This document shows, piece after piece, positions 32,965 through 45,218 of a stretch of 64,000 bases of DNA. Each line of letters begins with the position of its first letter. The first letter of the stretch is position 1. Made by a program: the position numbers and the translations under genes. The stretch comes from Calamus simplicifolius (Eukaryota; Streptophyta; Magnoliopsida; Arecales; Arecaceae): the NCBI GenBank assembly GCA_900491605.1, contig UESW01003883.1, forward strand, positions 1,524,606-1,588,605. The letters run 5' to 3'. The notes below the pieces were generated by a model. It saw only the letters and a program-made list of their open reading frames with translations, was not told the DNA's origin and made no database searches.

Positions 32965-34313
32965 TGTTGCCGCCGAAATCCATCCTCCGACTCGGGCGCA
33001 GTCGATCTCCTGGGGCGGATCTGCACACAAGTCCTTACGCGAGAGGCGTTGGGGGTGGCCCTCCGCGGAAGACCCTTCGATGCTCAAGTCAGTGGAGGGA
33101 AATCGGCGATCAATCAGAAAACGGGGAGGTGGATCTCTCCGGGGAGTCTCTCCAGGGGCGACCGATCGGGAGCTCCAGAGGGGAGAGCACCGACGAGCAG
33201 CTGGCGAGAGTGGGAGAGAGTGAGAGTGAGCGCCTACCTGAGGGAATATGGGAGTGTCATATTTATAGGTTGTCACCTGGATCTTGAGCGCCTTCTGGAA
33301 GGTTCGAAGGTTGTTAGGATACGAAGATGGATCGAATCAGGCCATTGTAGGGCCGTTGGGATCCGTATCTTGTTTGTTAAGGGATCGATGGCTAGGAGAG
33401 CTCCTTGATGGCTTGGGATCTGGTAGGTGAGTAGGTCCTAGGTAGTCGTATTAGGCTCTAGACCACTCTTCGATATAATGCTTTGCTTAAGATGCTGTTA
33501 CGATAGGTCTAGGCTCTCCTGCGCCAGGTTCCGCGGGGGGGGGGGGGGTGAGTATCGGATCATGGATTGCTTGGGAAAGCCGAGCTACGGGAAGCTAGGG
33601 GGAGCCGAGCTACGAAAGCCCGGAGAAGGCCGAGCTACGGGGAGCTCGGGGGAGCCGAGCTATGGGAAGCTCGGGGGAGCTGAGCTGTGGAAGCTCGGGG
33701 AAGACGAGCTATGGAAGCTCGGGGGAGCCGAGCTGTGGAAGCTCGGGAAGACGAGCTATAGAAGCCCGGGGGAGCCGAGCTGTGGAAGCCCGGGGGAGCC
33801 GAGCTATGAAAGCTCGGGGAAGACGAGCTATAGAAGCCCGGGGGAGCCGAGCTGTGGGAGCTCGAGGGAGACGAGCTGTGGAAGCTCGGGGGAGCCGAGC
33901 TATAGAAGCCCGGGGAGCCGAGCTACAGAAAGCTCGGGGAGCTGAGCTACGGAAGCTCGGAGAAAGTCGAGCTACGGGGAGCTCGGGGGAGTCGAGCTAT
34001 GGGGGCCCGGAGGAAGCCGAGCTATGGGAAGCTCGGGGGAGCCGAGTTGTGGAAGCTCGGAGAAGACGAGCTATGGAAGCTCGAGGGAGCCGAGCTGTGG
34101 AAGCTTGGGGAAGACGAGCTATAGAAGCCCGGGGGAGCCGAGCTGTGGGAGCTCGGGGAAGACGAGCTGTGGAAGCTCGAAGGAGCCGAGCTGTGGGAGC
34201 TCGGGGGAGCCAAGCTACGGAAAGCTTGGGGACATCATGGCGGGCGAAGGGATGGGGTCGGTCTTAGCCTCCTCGCACGAATATTGATGCAATAACGATT
34301 TTACCCCCCAACA
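32965..34313 (-). repeat. 5' LTR of the Tat element
   Basis: TG...CA ends (TGTTGGGGGG at 34313, CGGCAACA at 32965), TATA at 33260-33267, a 14-G run at 33535-33548 and a ~24-bp hairpin minisatellite of about 27 units at 33570-34240. It is shorter than the other LTR mainly in the minisatellite and the G run. Confidence 0.9.
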
Positions 34314-34379
34314 CATGGCTCGAATGCAATTGGAATCTTAGATGAAAGGTTTGGATTTCAAATTCTTGTATAATTTTTT

Positions 34380-34520
34380 ACCACTGTGGTTATAGGATTT
34401 GGTCACAGGATGACCCCTGTCCTTCTGTACTTAATCTAATTTTGCATTGACTTATCTGGACTGATTCGCATTAGAGTGGTGTGATCGCCCGTTTGTACCA
34501 AAAAAAAAAAAAAAAACAAA
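34380..34520 (+). mobile_element. 5'-truncated LINE, 3' tail only
   Basis: CCCCTGTCCTTCTGTACTTAA, CTGGACTGATTCGCA and GTGATCGCCCGTTTGTACC followed by an A-run match the 3' end of the LINE at 38760-44928 read on its own strand. Only the last ~140 bp and poly(A) tail are recognisable. It lies just outside the Gypsy LTR. Confidence 0.7.
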
Positions 34521-35863
34521 AAACAAAACAAAACATAACTGACCCAACCTCATTTCTAGCCGCACCTTATTGTGATTAGATTTATATAGTATTTCAATAA
34601 ATTAGTTTTTTTCATAATTAGTTTAATTTGATAGGTATACTCTATAAGTTTTAGTACATTTTTGATATATTTTTTTGAAATTTGATCTATTAATTTTTTT
34701 GATTTTGATTATAATTTTTCTATGCGGTTCGAAAGAACAGACAGAATTAATAAATTCTTTCTTCGATTTTAGCGAAATTTAACTTCACCTCTGATTTTGA
34801 TGTCAAATTAAATATGGATCAAAACATCCTATAACAATAAGCCATGTATGGTTACGCCAGAACTTCGTTGCATGTGAATGGATATCCAACGTTACTTAGG
34901 AGAAGTTTTGGCCACGGTCTGATTCTAAGTGAGTTCTTGCTACGTAAAGGTGTAATTAACTCACATCACTTTAGCTCGATTTCTCTTCAATAATTTTTTT
35001 TTTTCAGATTACTTTAGGTCACTTCCAAAAATATTCAAATGATTTATGGGTAACCAAATGTACCCTATAATATGAGTCAGAGAGAATAATTCTACAACTC
35101 TACAAGAATCGAATAGTTGTGCGCCTTTTACCCATATTTTTCTAGATGTGACAGCAAAAATCAATATCAAAGTCAATCAACTTGTGGATTATATGTGGCT
35201 AGAGAACATTGTAGCATGGATCTTTTGAGATAGTTTTTTTTTTTAACATTATTATTTGAGTGGATGGATCCTTGTATTTGTGATAGAATTTTTAAACTTA
35301 AAAAGAAATAATATAACAATATTTAAGGATTTATGCCGACATGCATTTAGTCTAAAATTAAATATGCATTTAAAAATACTTAAAATATTATCAAAGCAAA
35401 AAATGTATGTCCCCTTAACTTTTAGGATTAAAGGAGAAAAAAGTATGCATTATGTGATGGAACTGGGCCGGTTTCTTTGAAATCTATGACAGAAGGAAGC
35501 CCACCGGAAAGAGAAAAAGACAAGTTTAAAATATTACCCTTGTCACATAATTAATTACATTGCCTGCTCAATTTGCATCCTAAGACCCCTTTACCTGTCT
35601 TAACGTGCATACCATATTCATTGACAAATTTAAAGGGGAAAAATGGTCGAGTAATTGTAAGGTGTAACAAAAAAAACTCGCTCAACCCTCAGTTGGAAAA
35701 ATTTATTTCTAGCCCTTGCTTGATTGACATTCGAGGTTTAGCATCTGATCATATCTTATCTAGGATTTTAGTGCTAATATATTTTTAAATACTGCTACTT
35801 TAGAGATTGGTTAAACATTTACATCCTATCCTCTACTCGCTTACCTTTTCTTGTAATCATATA
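34521..35863. other. AT-rich intergenic DNA, no gene seen
   Basis: Between the LINE tail and the second Gypsy fragment. Only short frames with biased composition are found. I see no repeat ends, RNA gene or promoter I can defend. Confidence 0.5.
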
Positions 35864-36110
35864 TGTTGCCGTAGAAATTCGTTCTTCGACTTGGGTGCAG
35901 CCCACCTCCAGAATTCGATATCTGTCCCTCGTCTAGGTGGACCTGCAAGACAGTCCTCGTATAGAGAATATTAGGGATGGCCCTTTGCAGAAGATCCTTC
36001 GATGCCCAAGTCAATGAAGATTCACAGCAAGCAGATATAAGGAGAAGGCTCTCGTAAAGGGTCCCTAAAGAATAGCCTCTCGAGGAGCTGGGAGCTCTGC
36101 TTAACGACAT

Positions 36111-36551
36111 CTAGTTCTTACCACCACTCTCGACGCATCTTCGAATCTGTCTCCGGATCCCCTCGTCTCGAGTAGTAGGGGAGAACGGTCGAAGGGAGTA
36201 TGGTGACAGCATCGAGTCATAATGAAAGAACGTCGGGGAGAGAGACCGAGCTCGCCGAGATCTAGGTGGGCTTTTCCCCAGCCCTCTGCCATGCCGTCTA
36301 GCTCCTTTGGGCTGCTGGGGATGGCTTGCGACTTCGGGCAGGTTGGAAGAAGAGATCGCCGGCGGAGCGGGAGTGACAACTTCATCAGAGAGTCGTGGAG
36401 CAGGGGCAATCGGACGGGGAACCCCTTGGAGCCCTTGGACCAGCTGCGCCAGGGCTTGCACTTGTTGAACCAATGTAGCGAACTGGTTTTGGGTCACCAC
36501 GGTCGCCGATGGCGAGGGAGTCTCAGCCGGTGATGAATGTGGAGGCACCAT
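36111..36551 (-). pseudogene. Gypsy gag N-terminal fragment
   Basis: ATG at 36551. Shares QNQFATLVQQVQALAQLVQG and PPRSRRARSLSPTFF with the gag at 32813-32361, which has TQDQFASLVQQVQALTHMVQ and PPRSRRARSLSPASS. It breaks off at the deletion junction near 36105. Confidence 0.8.
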
Positions 36552-36709
36552 ATTGTTGGTGGGATCAGGCCTTTGAGAGGCGATCTGATCCTAAGCATCC
36601 GAGGTGGCTCTCCTTCGATTCACTATTGAAGGTTTGCTCTTCTGGTTTTAAGCCTTGTCTCCTTGATCACAAGTTTATGGGACTTGAGGCCCTTTCTCTA
36701 GCGCCAATC

Positions 36710-37590
36710 TATTGTTGTAGAAATCTGTTCTCTGACTTAGATGTAGACCACCTCCAGAACCGAATGCCTGTCCCTCGCCTGGGTGGACCTGCAAGATAGT
36801 TCTCGCACAGAGAGCATTTGGGGTGGCCCTCTATGGAAGACCCTCCGACGCCCAAGTCAGTGTAGATTCACAGTAAGCATATATGAGGAGAAAGCTCTCG
36901 CAGAAGAGTCCCTCAAGAATGACCTCCCTCCAAGAGCCTGGCACTCTGCTTGAGCTTTAATGGAGTTTTTTCAGTGAAAAAGTGAGCGTACTTGGAAGAC
37001 TTTAGGCCAGGGTATATATAGGTTGCCAATGTGATGGCAGACAACTACCTGATTTCTCGGACGTGTCATAGGGAATCAGAAACCGTCATGATTCAAATAT
37101 GATTCGAATCAAATTTGTTACGAGACCGGTAGCTTTCGAATCCGGTTAGTTAGAGAACCAATGGCTTGAAGCTTGCTGATTCGGTGCCTTATAGGCTCTA
37201 GATCACGTTTAGCATTATTGGCTTTTTCCTCCACTTAAGATGGTCGAAGACCCAGATGGTTGGAATCTCGCCGGATTATCATGAATTTGAATTTTCCTGC
37301 ACTTGGTTTAGTAGAGGTTTAGGGGTACCTTGGCCTGGCCGAGGTATTAGGATAACTCGATCTCGCAGAGGTATGGGAATAGCTCGGTCTAGCCGAGGTA
37401 TGAAGATAGCTCAATCTCGCCAAGGTATGAAGATATCTTAGTTTGGCCGAGATATAAGAGCACTTCGGTTTTACTGAGAAGTATTACCCTGTTCTTCTCC
37501 GGATGTGACAGCTTGTGGATCGAAAATCAAAAACAATCCCAACCTTTTGTTGTGCACATGAATATTAACATAATAACAATTTTACCCCTG
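36710..37590 (-). repeat. LTR of the second Gypsy element
   Basis: Similar in layout to the larger element's LTRs: a unique part beginning TATTGTTGTAGAAATC, a TATATATA box at 37013-37020 (minus-strand promoter), and near its end about five loose ~27-bp hairpin units such as CTCGGTCTAGCCGAGGTATG (37330-37480). The terminal AATAACAATTTTACCCC matches the larger element's AATAACGATTTTACCCC. Confidence 0.75.
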
Positions 37591-38366
37591 ATTAATATCT
37601 TATATTAATAAAATTTTGAAGAAGTTCTTTTAGAAAGGGGCGTAAAAGAAAAAAAAGCTTTGCCCCTAGAAAAAAGAGAAAGAGAAATTAAAAAGCAAAT
37701 TTTTGATTGAAATTAGATTTCCCTATTTGAAGCAAAAACAAATAAATAAAAATTTAAGAATAAATAATGCTAAAAAATAATAACAACAATAATGATGAAG
37801 GTGATGATGATATTTTGGATACTTATTGTTTATTTAATTGTCAAAACAATATATATAAAATTATTAGTGTTCAATTCAAACTAGCTTAATATGAAATGCA
37901 TATCAATAAAATCTTCTAAATTCTAATCCTGCGAGGTTTTGCGTTTCTTTGAAAATGTTTTAATCCCATGAAATCATTTGCATCCAAACTAATCCTAATT
38001 CTTTTGAGTAACATCATTATAGAGAGAGAATGAAAAATGTTTCAAGTAAAAATAGATTAACAAATGTACTAACCATATGTTTCTTGTTGCTTGGTCCATT
38101 ATATCTATGAGAGTCCATGCAAGTATGTATCTAATCTATGTTTTTAATAAATCTTGAGCAATTATATAAGGTTAAAAAAATTAGATAATATATTTTTAAT
38201 TAATTATTTTGAATGAGACTTTGAATTATTATAAATTATATCAAAATAGATTCTAGTCATGTGGATCAAGGATTTTAACAATATCTTTAAGTTTTATAAC
38301 ATTTTAGTTATTATTAGTTTCATTGGATGCGGAGGAAATGTTCTCGATGCTCCAATATTATTTGTA
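37591..38366. other. AT-rich spacer, no gene seen
   Basis: Extremely AT-rich with short simple repeats (for example AATAATAACAACAATAATGATGA). Nothing coding is recognisable. Confidence 0.5.
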
Positions 38367-38692
38367 GTGTTTTGAAAATCGGATTGGACTGGTTGGTCCA
38401 ATCGGTCCAGCCAAAAATTGATCATCAATTCAGTTTGATTTTATTATTAATGTTAACTTTTATATGATTCGATGAAAAAAAAAAAAAAACTTATCGAATC
38501 GATCGGATTTCGAACTGATCCAACCTAATTTTTAATTTTTTTAATTTTTATTTAATTATATTTATATTTTATTATTTTATATTATTAAATTAAAAATTAA
38601 TTATAATATTATCTGATCCGATTAAATTGATTTATTCAATCGAAACAATTGACTCATGTTCAAAAATTTAAGCCGATTTTAATTTTTAAAAT
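38367..38692 (+). mobile_element. MITE family copy 1
   Basis: Starts GTGTTTTGAAAATCGGATTGGA and contains the family core TTTTAATTTTTATTTAATTA and an ATTATTTTATATTATTAAATT stretch. The same ~330-bp sequence occurs inverted at 56813-57141 and 61672-62012. Ends are imperfect inverted repeats (TGTTTTGAAAATCGG against TGTTTTAAAAATTCA in copy 3). No coding capacity. This copy lies just left of the full-length LINE. Confidence 0.65.
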
Positions 38693-38907
38693 ATTAATTA
38701 TTTGGATATCAGATGATTTTATTGACCCCGTAAAATCTTGCCAATGAGAATTCTATCTTTTTTTTTGGAACAAGCGGGCGATCACATAAGTCTTGTGCGA
38801 ATCAGCCCAGATTGATCCGAGTACAAAATATCCTGCAAAATAACAGGACAGGGATCACTCGGCCTCCAAAACCATGAACCACCATGCTGGGCCACTGAAG
38901 CGGCCAC

Positions 38908-41900
38908 CTAGTCCGCCGCCGAATTGGCTTCTCGATAAATATGACGGATCTGGGAGCTATCAACCTCCTGCAAGATAGACCAGATATCCGTAATAATCGG
39001 GATAGTGGGGCACCGGGAGCAATTCTTCTTCAGCAGCCAGGAGATGACTGTCATAGAATCACCCTCGATCATGAGCCTCTGAGCATGAAGAGTCCGAGCG
39101 GCATAAGATATACCAGCCCAAGCAGCATAAAGCTCCGTCATAGTGATAGAGGAGTCAGAGTCGCAAAACCACCCGCGCCAGCAGATCACCTAGAGGCCCA
39201 CGGATGATAAAAGCTAAACCAGCAGCTCTACCACGGACACTCCCGTCAAAGTTGATTTTGACAACCCCTGGAGGGGGGGCTCCCAAGAGATGAAAACCGT
39301 ATGTCGGTTCGCTGCCGTAGCAGCAGGGGAACCCCAGAGGCCAGAGGAGTCAGAACCAACTGCATTGAAGACACGGGCATAGTTCGTTGTTAATGATCTA
39401 ATCTTTCACAGAATCATGTGTAAAGAAATACTATCATCTGTGAATATGAACTGATTCCTGGACAACCATATCTGATATGCCGTGGCAGCCCAAAGACCAC
39501 GCTCCTGCAACAAGCCCCTCCGAGATCAAGAAGAAAGGACAATCGCGAAGAGTCGAAGTCCTCCAATCTGCTGGAATAGCCCACCAAGAACCATATCCTC
39601 CTAACTCTGGGACAAATGAAGATAGCGTGATCAGAAGACTCCTCCTCCAGCCTACACAGAGGACATGTCGGCTGAATATTCAGACCCCTGCGAGAGAGAA
39701 GAGCACAAGTTGGAAGACAGTTTCACAGGAGCTTCCAAATAAATAGCCGAACCCTGGGGAGGGTAGGAAGCTTCCAGATCCAAGAAGCATCCTCTGTGCG
39801 GTAAGGCTGAGGCCTGAACATCTTCATAAGGTCCCTAGTGGGGACCCTAGAGAAACAAGATCTCTGCCAAAGCTGGAGTCAGAAAGGCGCCCAGGTATAA
39901 GAGGCACCGAGAGGATCCGACGAGATAGCTCCTTACCGAAGAATTGGGTCACCGAGGGAATATGCCAGGCGGGGGAATCAGAGGCTAACAAGTTCTGAAC
40001 CCTTAAGCTGGAGGGGGTATCAATATTAATGAAGGAGAGCCACCGAGAGAGAGGAATCTCAGCAATCCAAGTATCCTGGATAACATTAATCAAGGATCCA
40101 TCACCGATCATCCAAGAGGTATTATCCAGGATAAACTGACCATGCCGACACACCTCCTTCCAGAAGGAGGAACAACCCCTGGATGACACAATGGGCAAAT
40201 CGGACGTCCAATCTCCATACCTCGCTCGCATTAGAGAGCTCCAAAGACACTGCGGCTCCATAAGGAATCGCGATGCATGTCTAGCAAGAAGAGCTTCTCT
40301 TATGACAATCAAGGACTGAATCCCAAGCCCACCTTCTTGGAGTGGCATACAAACCAGATCCCAGGATAAAAGATGAATGCCATGACCATCCTGCGTCGAA
40401 GCCCATAGAAAATCTCTGAAACATCTCTTGATCCTCTTAAGACAAGAAATCGGGATGGCAGCATTCGAAAGGAGATACATGGGAAGAGAGGAAAGAACTG
40501 AACGAATAATAATGACCTTAGCCATCATAGATAAGCTAGTGACATGCCACCCTCAATGCGCTGGAGCACCCTCCTCTCAAGCTCAGAAAAGTCAGAGCAA
40601 CGGAGCCTTCTACCCGTTATAGGAATCCCCAAATACATAAATCTGTCAGTCTGAGAGGTAATACCAGACAAATTGATAATAGCTTCCTTAATGGATCTAG
40701 GAGTCTTCGGACTGAAACATATAGAAGACTTAAGAAGATTAACCTTCTGACCCGAAGCCTGACAATACCGATGAATAATAGACTATAATGAAGCCGCATT
40801 CTCAATGGAGGCCTGACCCAGGAGAATACAATCATCAACGAAAAGTAGATGAGAGACCGAGGGGCCCACTCTCCCTGCCATAAACGGAACTATCCTCCGA
40901 TCCAACAGCGCTAGATGGAAAGCGCGAGAGAGATCATCCACAGCCAGAATAAAAGTAGGGGAGATAGAGGACACCCCTGCCGCAGCCCCACAGAAGAGTA
41001 AAAGAATAGAGTCGGGCTCCCATTAATGATCAGAGAGAAGGAAGGCCTCTGCACACAAGCCATAATCCACTCAACAAACCGATCATCAAAACCAAACTCC
41101 TGAAGAAAGCGGTGCAGAAAGGACCAGCTCAGTCTATCATAAGCTCGCTCCATGTCGAGCTTAACAGCCATAAGAGGACGACTGGCCGGAGCTCTCTGAA
41201 GATCGTGCATAAACTCCTGAGCAATGAGAACATTATTCGAAATAGAACACCCTCGAATAAACGCCCCTTGCTCAGCATAAATGAGGCAAGGGATCACCAG
41301 AGAAAGGTGCCGAGCTAAAATATGAGCACAAATCTTATACAAAGTTGTGCATAGACTGATAGGCCAAAAATGCTGTGGGAGAGAAGCATCTGAACGTTTA
41401 GGCACCAAGGTAATCAAAGTCTGGTTCCATTCCAAAGGAATGTGATTGGACTAGAACACAATCTGGATAGCCTGCACCACCTCCTGCCCAACTATATCCT
41501 AATAATGACGGAAAAAGAAAGGAGGGAATCCATCAGGTCCAGGGGCCTTATCCGGACCAAGCTCCCAAAGGGCCTCCTTAATCTCAACCGCAGTAGTCGG
41601 CCTAACCAGCATATCATTATCCACGGAAGAAACCTTTCTAGAGTCAGGGACCTGAACAACCAGGGCCCCAGCACCAGTGGACTCAGTCCATCGAGACTGA
41701 AAGAAGTGAAGAAGCAGTTCCCAGATAGTGTGAGTATCCTCCTGATAGTTCCCCTCAGCATCAACCAACCTCCGAATCCTGTTAGCTGCACGCCGCTTCA
41801 GGGTAGCCTGATGGAAGAATCTAGTATTTCGGTCCCCATCACGAATCCATGAAATCTAGATCTCTGCCACCAAAACACCTCCTGCTGCCTCAGAAGAGAG

Positions 41901-42907
41901 TGATGACTGGCTAGCTTCTCCCGAAGAGTACAGAGGTCCTCATCCAACAGAAAACCATCCTGGTCCTCCTTGGCTTGCAATGAACTGATGTCAGATTCAA
42001 CTTGTTCAATTTGCCTGACCAGATCACCCACCTCCAGCCTGTTCCATCTGGAAAGTCTGCGTTGAGCCAGCTTAAGACGGAGATAAACGATAAATAGCAT
42101 TACCCCTAACAGGAAGATGCCAAATCTGAGAGATAATAGAACGAGCAGCAGAGTAGGCAGTCCAAAACTGCTCAAATCTGAACTGTTTCCTCTGATGGCC
42201 CTCAGCCTCCGTAGATATCAAAATGGGGCAATGATCAGAAGCAATCCTCGGAAGGTGAGTAACAGTAACCGCAGGGTATAAATGGAGCCACTGAGCCGTA
42301 GCCATAGCTCTGTCAGTCTCTCCCAAACACGAGCAGACCCCTGACGGTTATTACACCAAGTGAACTGGGGCCCCAAATACCCCAAGTCCAACAGCCCAGA
42401 AGAACTAATGAAGGTTCTAAATTCACTGATATCAGCAGAGCCAAAGACCTGTCTGCCTCCCCTTTTTTCATTAGCCTCAGTGATACAATTAAAATCACCA
42501 GCAATGACAGTAGGGAGCCCTTGAGCAAGCATAGAAAGCAGTTCCGACCAGAGGATCCTTCTCTTCTGATAGTCCGTACTAGCATATACAGCCGAAAGGA
42601 GCCAGGGGTCAGAATTCCCCTCAGAGACAAGCAGACCAATCTGTTGATTAGACTAATGAAAAGCATCAATCCGGACAATAGAAGCACGCCAAATAGCCAA
42701 AATGCCCCCAGACAGACCGTCGGCCTCAATCGCATAAGAGGACCAAGAACGGGCAATCTGCTTCCGAAACCGGGCCATACTGTCACCCGACAGTCTAGTT
42801 TCCAAAAGGACATATATGTCAAAATTGTACAACTGCAACAATCTACCGAAAGAGGATCGAAATGATGGCTTCCGAGCCCCTCTAACATTCCAAAGTAATA
42901 TCTTCAT
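38908..42907 (-). pseudogene. LINE ORF2: endonuclease, reverse transcriptase, RNase H
   Basis: ATG at 42907 in MKILLWNVRGARKPSF, the start of an APE-type endonuclease. Further endonuclease motifs: VLLETRLSG, IAGDFNCITEANEKRGG, and SDHCPILI near 42220. RT motifs: WNQTLITLVPKRSDA, RPISLCTTLYKICAH (with W for R here), KLDMERAYDRLSW, GLRQGCPLSPLLL and HLLFVDDCILLGQA (catalytic FVDD). RNase H at 39189-38908 has ITMTELYAAWAGIS, IEGDSMTVISWL and YREANSAAD, so its acidic residues are present. A TAG near 42653 and several frameshifts break it. Confidence 0.9.
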
Positions 42908-44746
42908 TTACAAACCAGATGGATCTGGGACCCCACCCTGGTCTTCAATCATAACACTGTCAGAGCAGCACCCTGCTAACAAGGTGCCTCCCTCAGATGT
43001 CAGCGGAGGACAAGACTGCTGCCCTTCCGCATCAAGCCTATGCTCAGCAAGTCGAGAAGACTGAGCCGAGGACATGGAAGTAGGACCCAGGCCTAGACTG
43101 TTCCCGACTGCACCCTCCAAAGAAGAGCCAGCATTCCGATCAGGGTGGTTCAGCACCACTAACTGACCTCCATCCTGGCACCCATGGGACAATGCAAACC
43201 GATCAGAAGAATCAATCTTCACCCCATTCCTTTTTGAAATAGGAGCCTTTCCTTTTCCCTTACGTTTCTCAGATTTGGGACTAGACCTCGGAACCACACT
43301 AACCTCCGGTCTGGCCCGCTTGAGGGGACCTGGAAAAGCATCCTTGGACTCCAAGTGGCCTGCTCCACCCGACCCCAATCCCAGAGAGGCAAAAGGGTTC
43401 TTAGATAGCACAGATTGGTTCAAACTAGATCCCAGGGACTCTGAAGATTCAGCAAACTTCAGATTCTTGACACTGGAAGTGAGACCAGCACGCACCTTCA
43501 GACCTGGCACGGCCCTCTTCTCAGAGCTCTCCTGGTCCAAGACCTTCTCACAGGGAGCCACTGCATCCTCAGTGCAACCTGCCTCCATTGCAGCCACAGG
43601 AGGACTCAGCCTGGATCCCAAGGACCTTGCAACCTCAGCCTGGTTAAGATCCTTCACAGAGGAGATCAGACCAGCACTCCCCACCAGACCCGGCACAGTC
43701 CCATTATCTGGGCACCCCTGATCCAAGACCATCTCAGAAGGAGCCACAACATCCACTGGGACAACAACCGCCTTAGCATCCAAGAGTGACCTCCGGCGAG
43801 CGACCTTAGCCGGAACATGCCAGACTTTAGGCGATCCTTCTGAACCCGTTTGCGACACATCAGTTGCATTTTGGTGAGCAGAACAATAAGCTGAAGCTAC
43901 AGGCGAAGGCCTTCCTCCTCTCAGCCGGCTTGGGAGCAGAGACGACCCTCCTTTGACGGACAGCAGCTATCCAAGGGCCATAAACAGAGTTGCTGGCGGA
44001 CCCATCGTCATCTTCCATGGCTGGCTGCGAGCAAGGACCACCAAGATGCAGCGTGCCACAGCTCCGGCAAAGGCCCTCCATGTTTTTGAAAGTGAACCGT
44101 TGCCAGAAAGGTTAACTGAGCCCTTGCAGTCGGGTCCCCGGCCGAAGCGAGTAGCGGAGATCGATATTGATACAAACCCTTGCATAACCTCCCCTATTTT
44201 TTGACAAAGTAGCAGCGTTAGCAAACTTAAATTGCCCAGCAGGCGCCACGATTGCTCTGAGAAAGTTCTCCTTCCAAAATTCAAGCGGAAGGTTTGGCAG
44301 CCTCATCCAAAGCAACGCCGAAGGGATGGCCTCATCTGACAGAAAGAACTCCGGCCTCCACGCTTCGGTCCCGATGATTTGGCCATTGACCACCCATGGT
44401 CGGTTGAGAACCAAATCACAGGCATCCGGAGCTTCAAATATGAAGATATGGCAACGGAATTGCAGGCTGATAGGGACGATGACACCCTGGATGCCAGCCC
44501 ACCTAAACTCTCTGATAAGAGCTTCAGCCGGAACCCACTTATGATACGATCGAGCCAGGACTGCTTACTACTTCCAACTGGCCATCTCGGCTTCAAGCTC
44601 CACCTCAGGTAGAGTAATGACATCAGGAAATGAGGCCTTCAGTCTCGCTACAGCATCCGACGAAGGCGATGAAGAACCCATTGGAACCCAGGCTTAGAAG
44701 ACAGCGAACTGAGCTTTCGGCCAACGACTGATGCATCAGACGCCAT
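42908..44746 (-). pseudogene. LINE ORF1 (gag-like RNA-binding protein)
   Basis: ATG at 44746 (MASDASVVGRKLSS) opens a frame that shifts after ~32 codons. Later blocks carry the plant LINE DUF4283-type region (SLGWM-like LPNLPLEFWKENFLRAI, then YARVCINIDL) and a zinc-knuckle-like CRSCGTLHLGGPC near 44070. The spacing is C-x2-C-x3-H-x4-C, one residue shorter than usual. The C-terminal 43858-42908 block is intact and contains a ~46-residue internal duplication. It ends TAA at 42910-42908, directly followed by the ATG of ORF2. Confidence 0.8.
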
Positions 44747-44998
44747 TGGAGCAGAAACAACAACTTGAGGAAATAACAGAAGCAGCAGCGCCACCGACGA
44801 CAAGGATGCTGGAGATCGGGACGAAGGGATCCGAATCTTAAAGCACTACCCAAAACAGGCTTAGAGCACAAACACGACTTTTAAAGCACACCGTCACCAA
44901 ATAAGGATAGCATATCGTCACCAAGAGCGAATTCTATCTTAAATGCATGTCAGGACTCGGGAGTGTAGTGGTTACACTTACAGGAGATCTGAGACTCT

Positions 44999-45130
44999 GA
45001 GCCGCTGGCAGCACGACTGTTTATTATTTTTAAAATAAACCCTCAGCCTGTTTGTTGGGTTGTCGATCCCTTTTAGCTACCCTGCTTGCCCCAGCCGTTC
45101 AACTTTAATAATATTTATATATATATATAT

Positions 45131-45218
<88 letters not shown>

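Larger units (their letters stand above)
17418..34313 (-). mobile_element. 16.9 kb Tat-lineage Ty3/Gypsy retrotransposon
   Basis: Two direct LTRs (17418-18841 and 32965-34313) bound a 14.1 kb interior. On the minus strand the order is 5' LTR, primer site, gag, protease, RT, RNase H, a second RNase H-like domain, integrase, then ~8.7 kb of extra sequence, polypurine tract and 3' LTR. RT-before-integrase order makes it Ty3/Gypsy. The second RNase H, the large extra 3' region and an antisense gene there are hallmarks of the Tat (Ogre/Grande/RIRE2-like) lineage. Flanks AATGG (17413-17417) and CATGG (34314-34318) fit a 5-bp target duplication with one change. Gag and pol are broken, so this copy is not autonomous now. 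Confidence 0.92.
35864..37590 (-). mobile_element. Deletion derivative of a second Tat-type Gypsy element
   Basis: On the minus strand: a complete-looking LTR (37590-36710), a 3-base spacer, an intact primer site (36706-36688), a short leader, the start of gag (36551-36111), and then, abruptly, LTR sequence again (about 36105-35864). The last piece matches the inner end of the LTR (36710-36960). Almost all of the interior and most of the 3' LTR are thus missing, as expected from illegitimate recombination. It is related to but distinct from the 17418-34313 element. LTR borders are approximate on the right. Confidence 0.8.
38760..44928 (-). mobile_element. Near full-length LINE (L1-type non-LTR retrotransposon)
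   Basis: A 6.17 kb element on the minus strand flanked by a perfect 12-bp duplication, GAATTCTATCTT, at 38748-38759 and 44929-44940. The 3' end is an A-run (plus-strand T-run at 38760-38767 and continuing into the duplication). Domain order is gag-like ORF1 with zinc knuckle, endonuclease, reverse transcriptase, C-terminal RNase H. The exact duplication shows it is complete at both ends and fairly young, though it has stops and frameshifts. Two truncated relatives lie at 16250 and 34380. Confidence 0.92.

Noticed and set aside
44945..45010. tRNA-derived SINE head (GTGTAGTGGTTACAC resembling a Pol III A box)
   Set aside because: No convincing B box, no poly(A) or T tail and no second copy seen; not enough to call.
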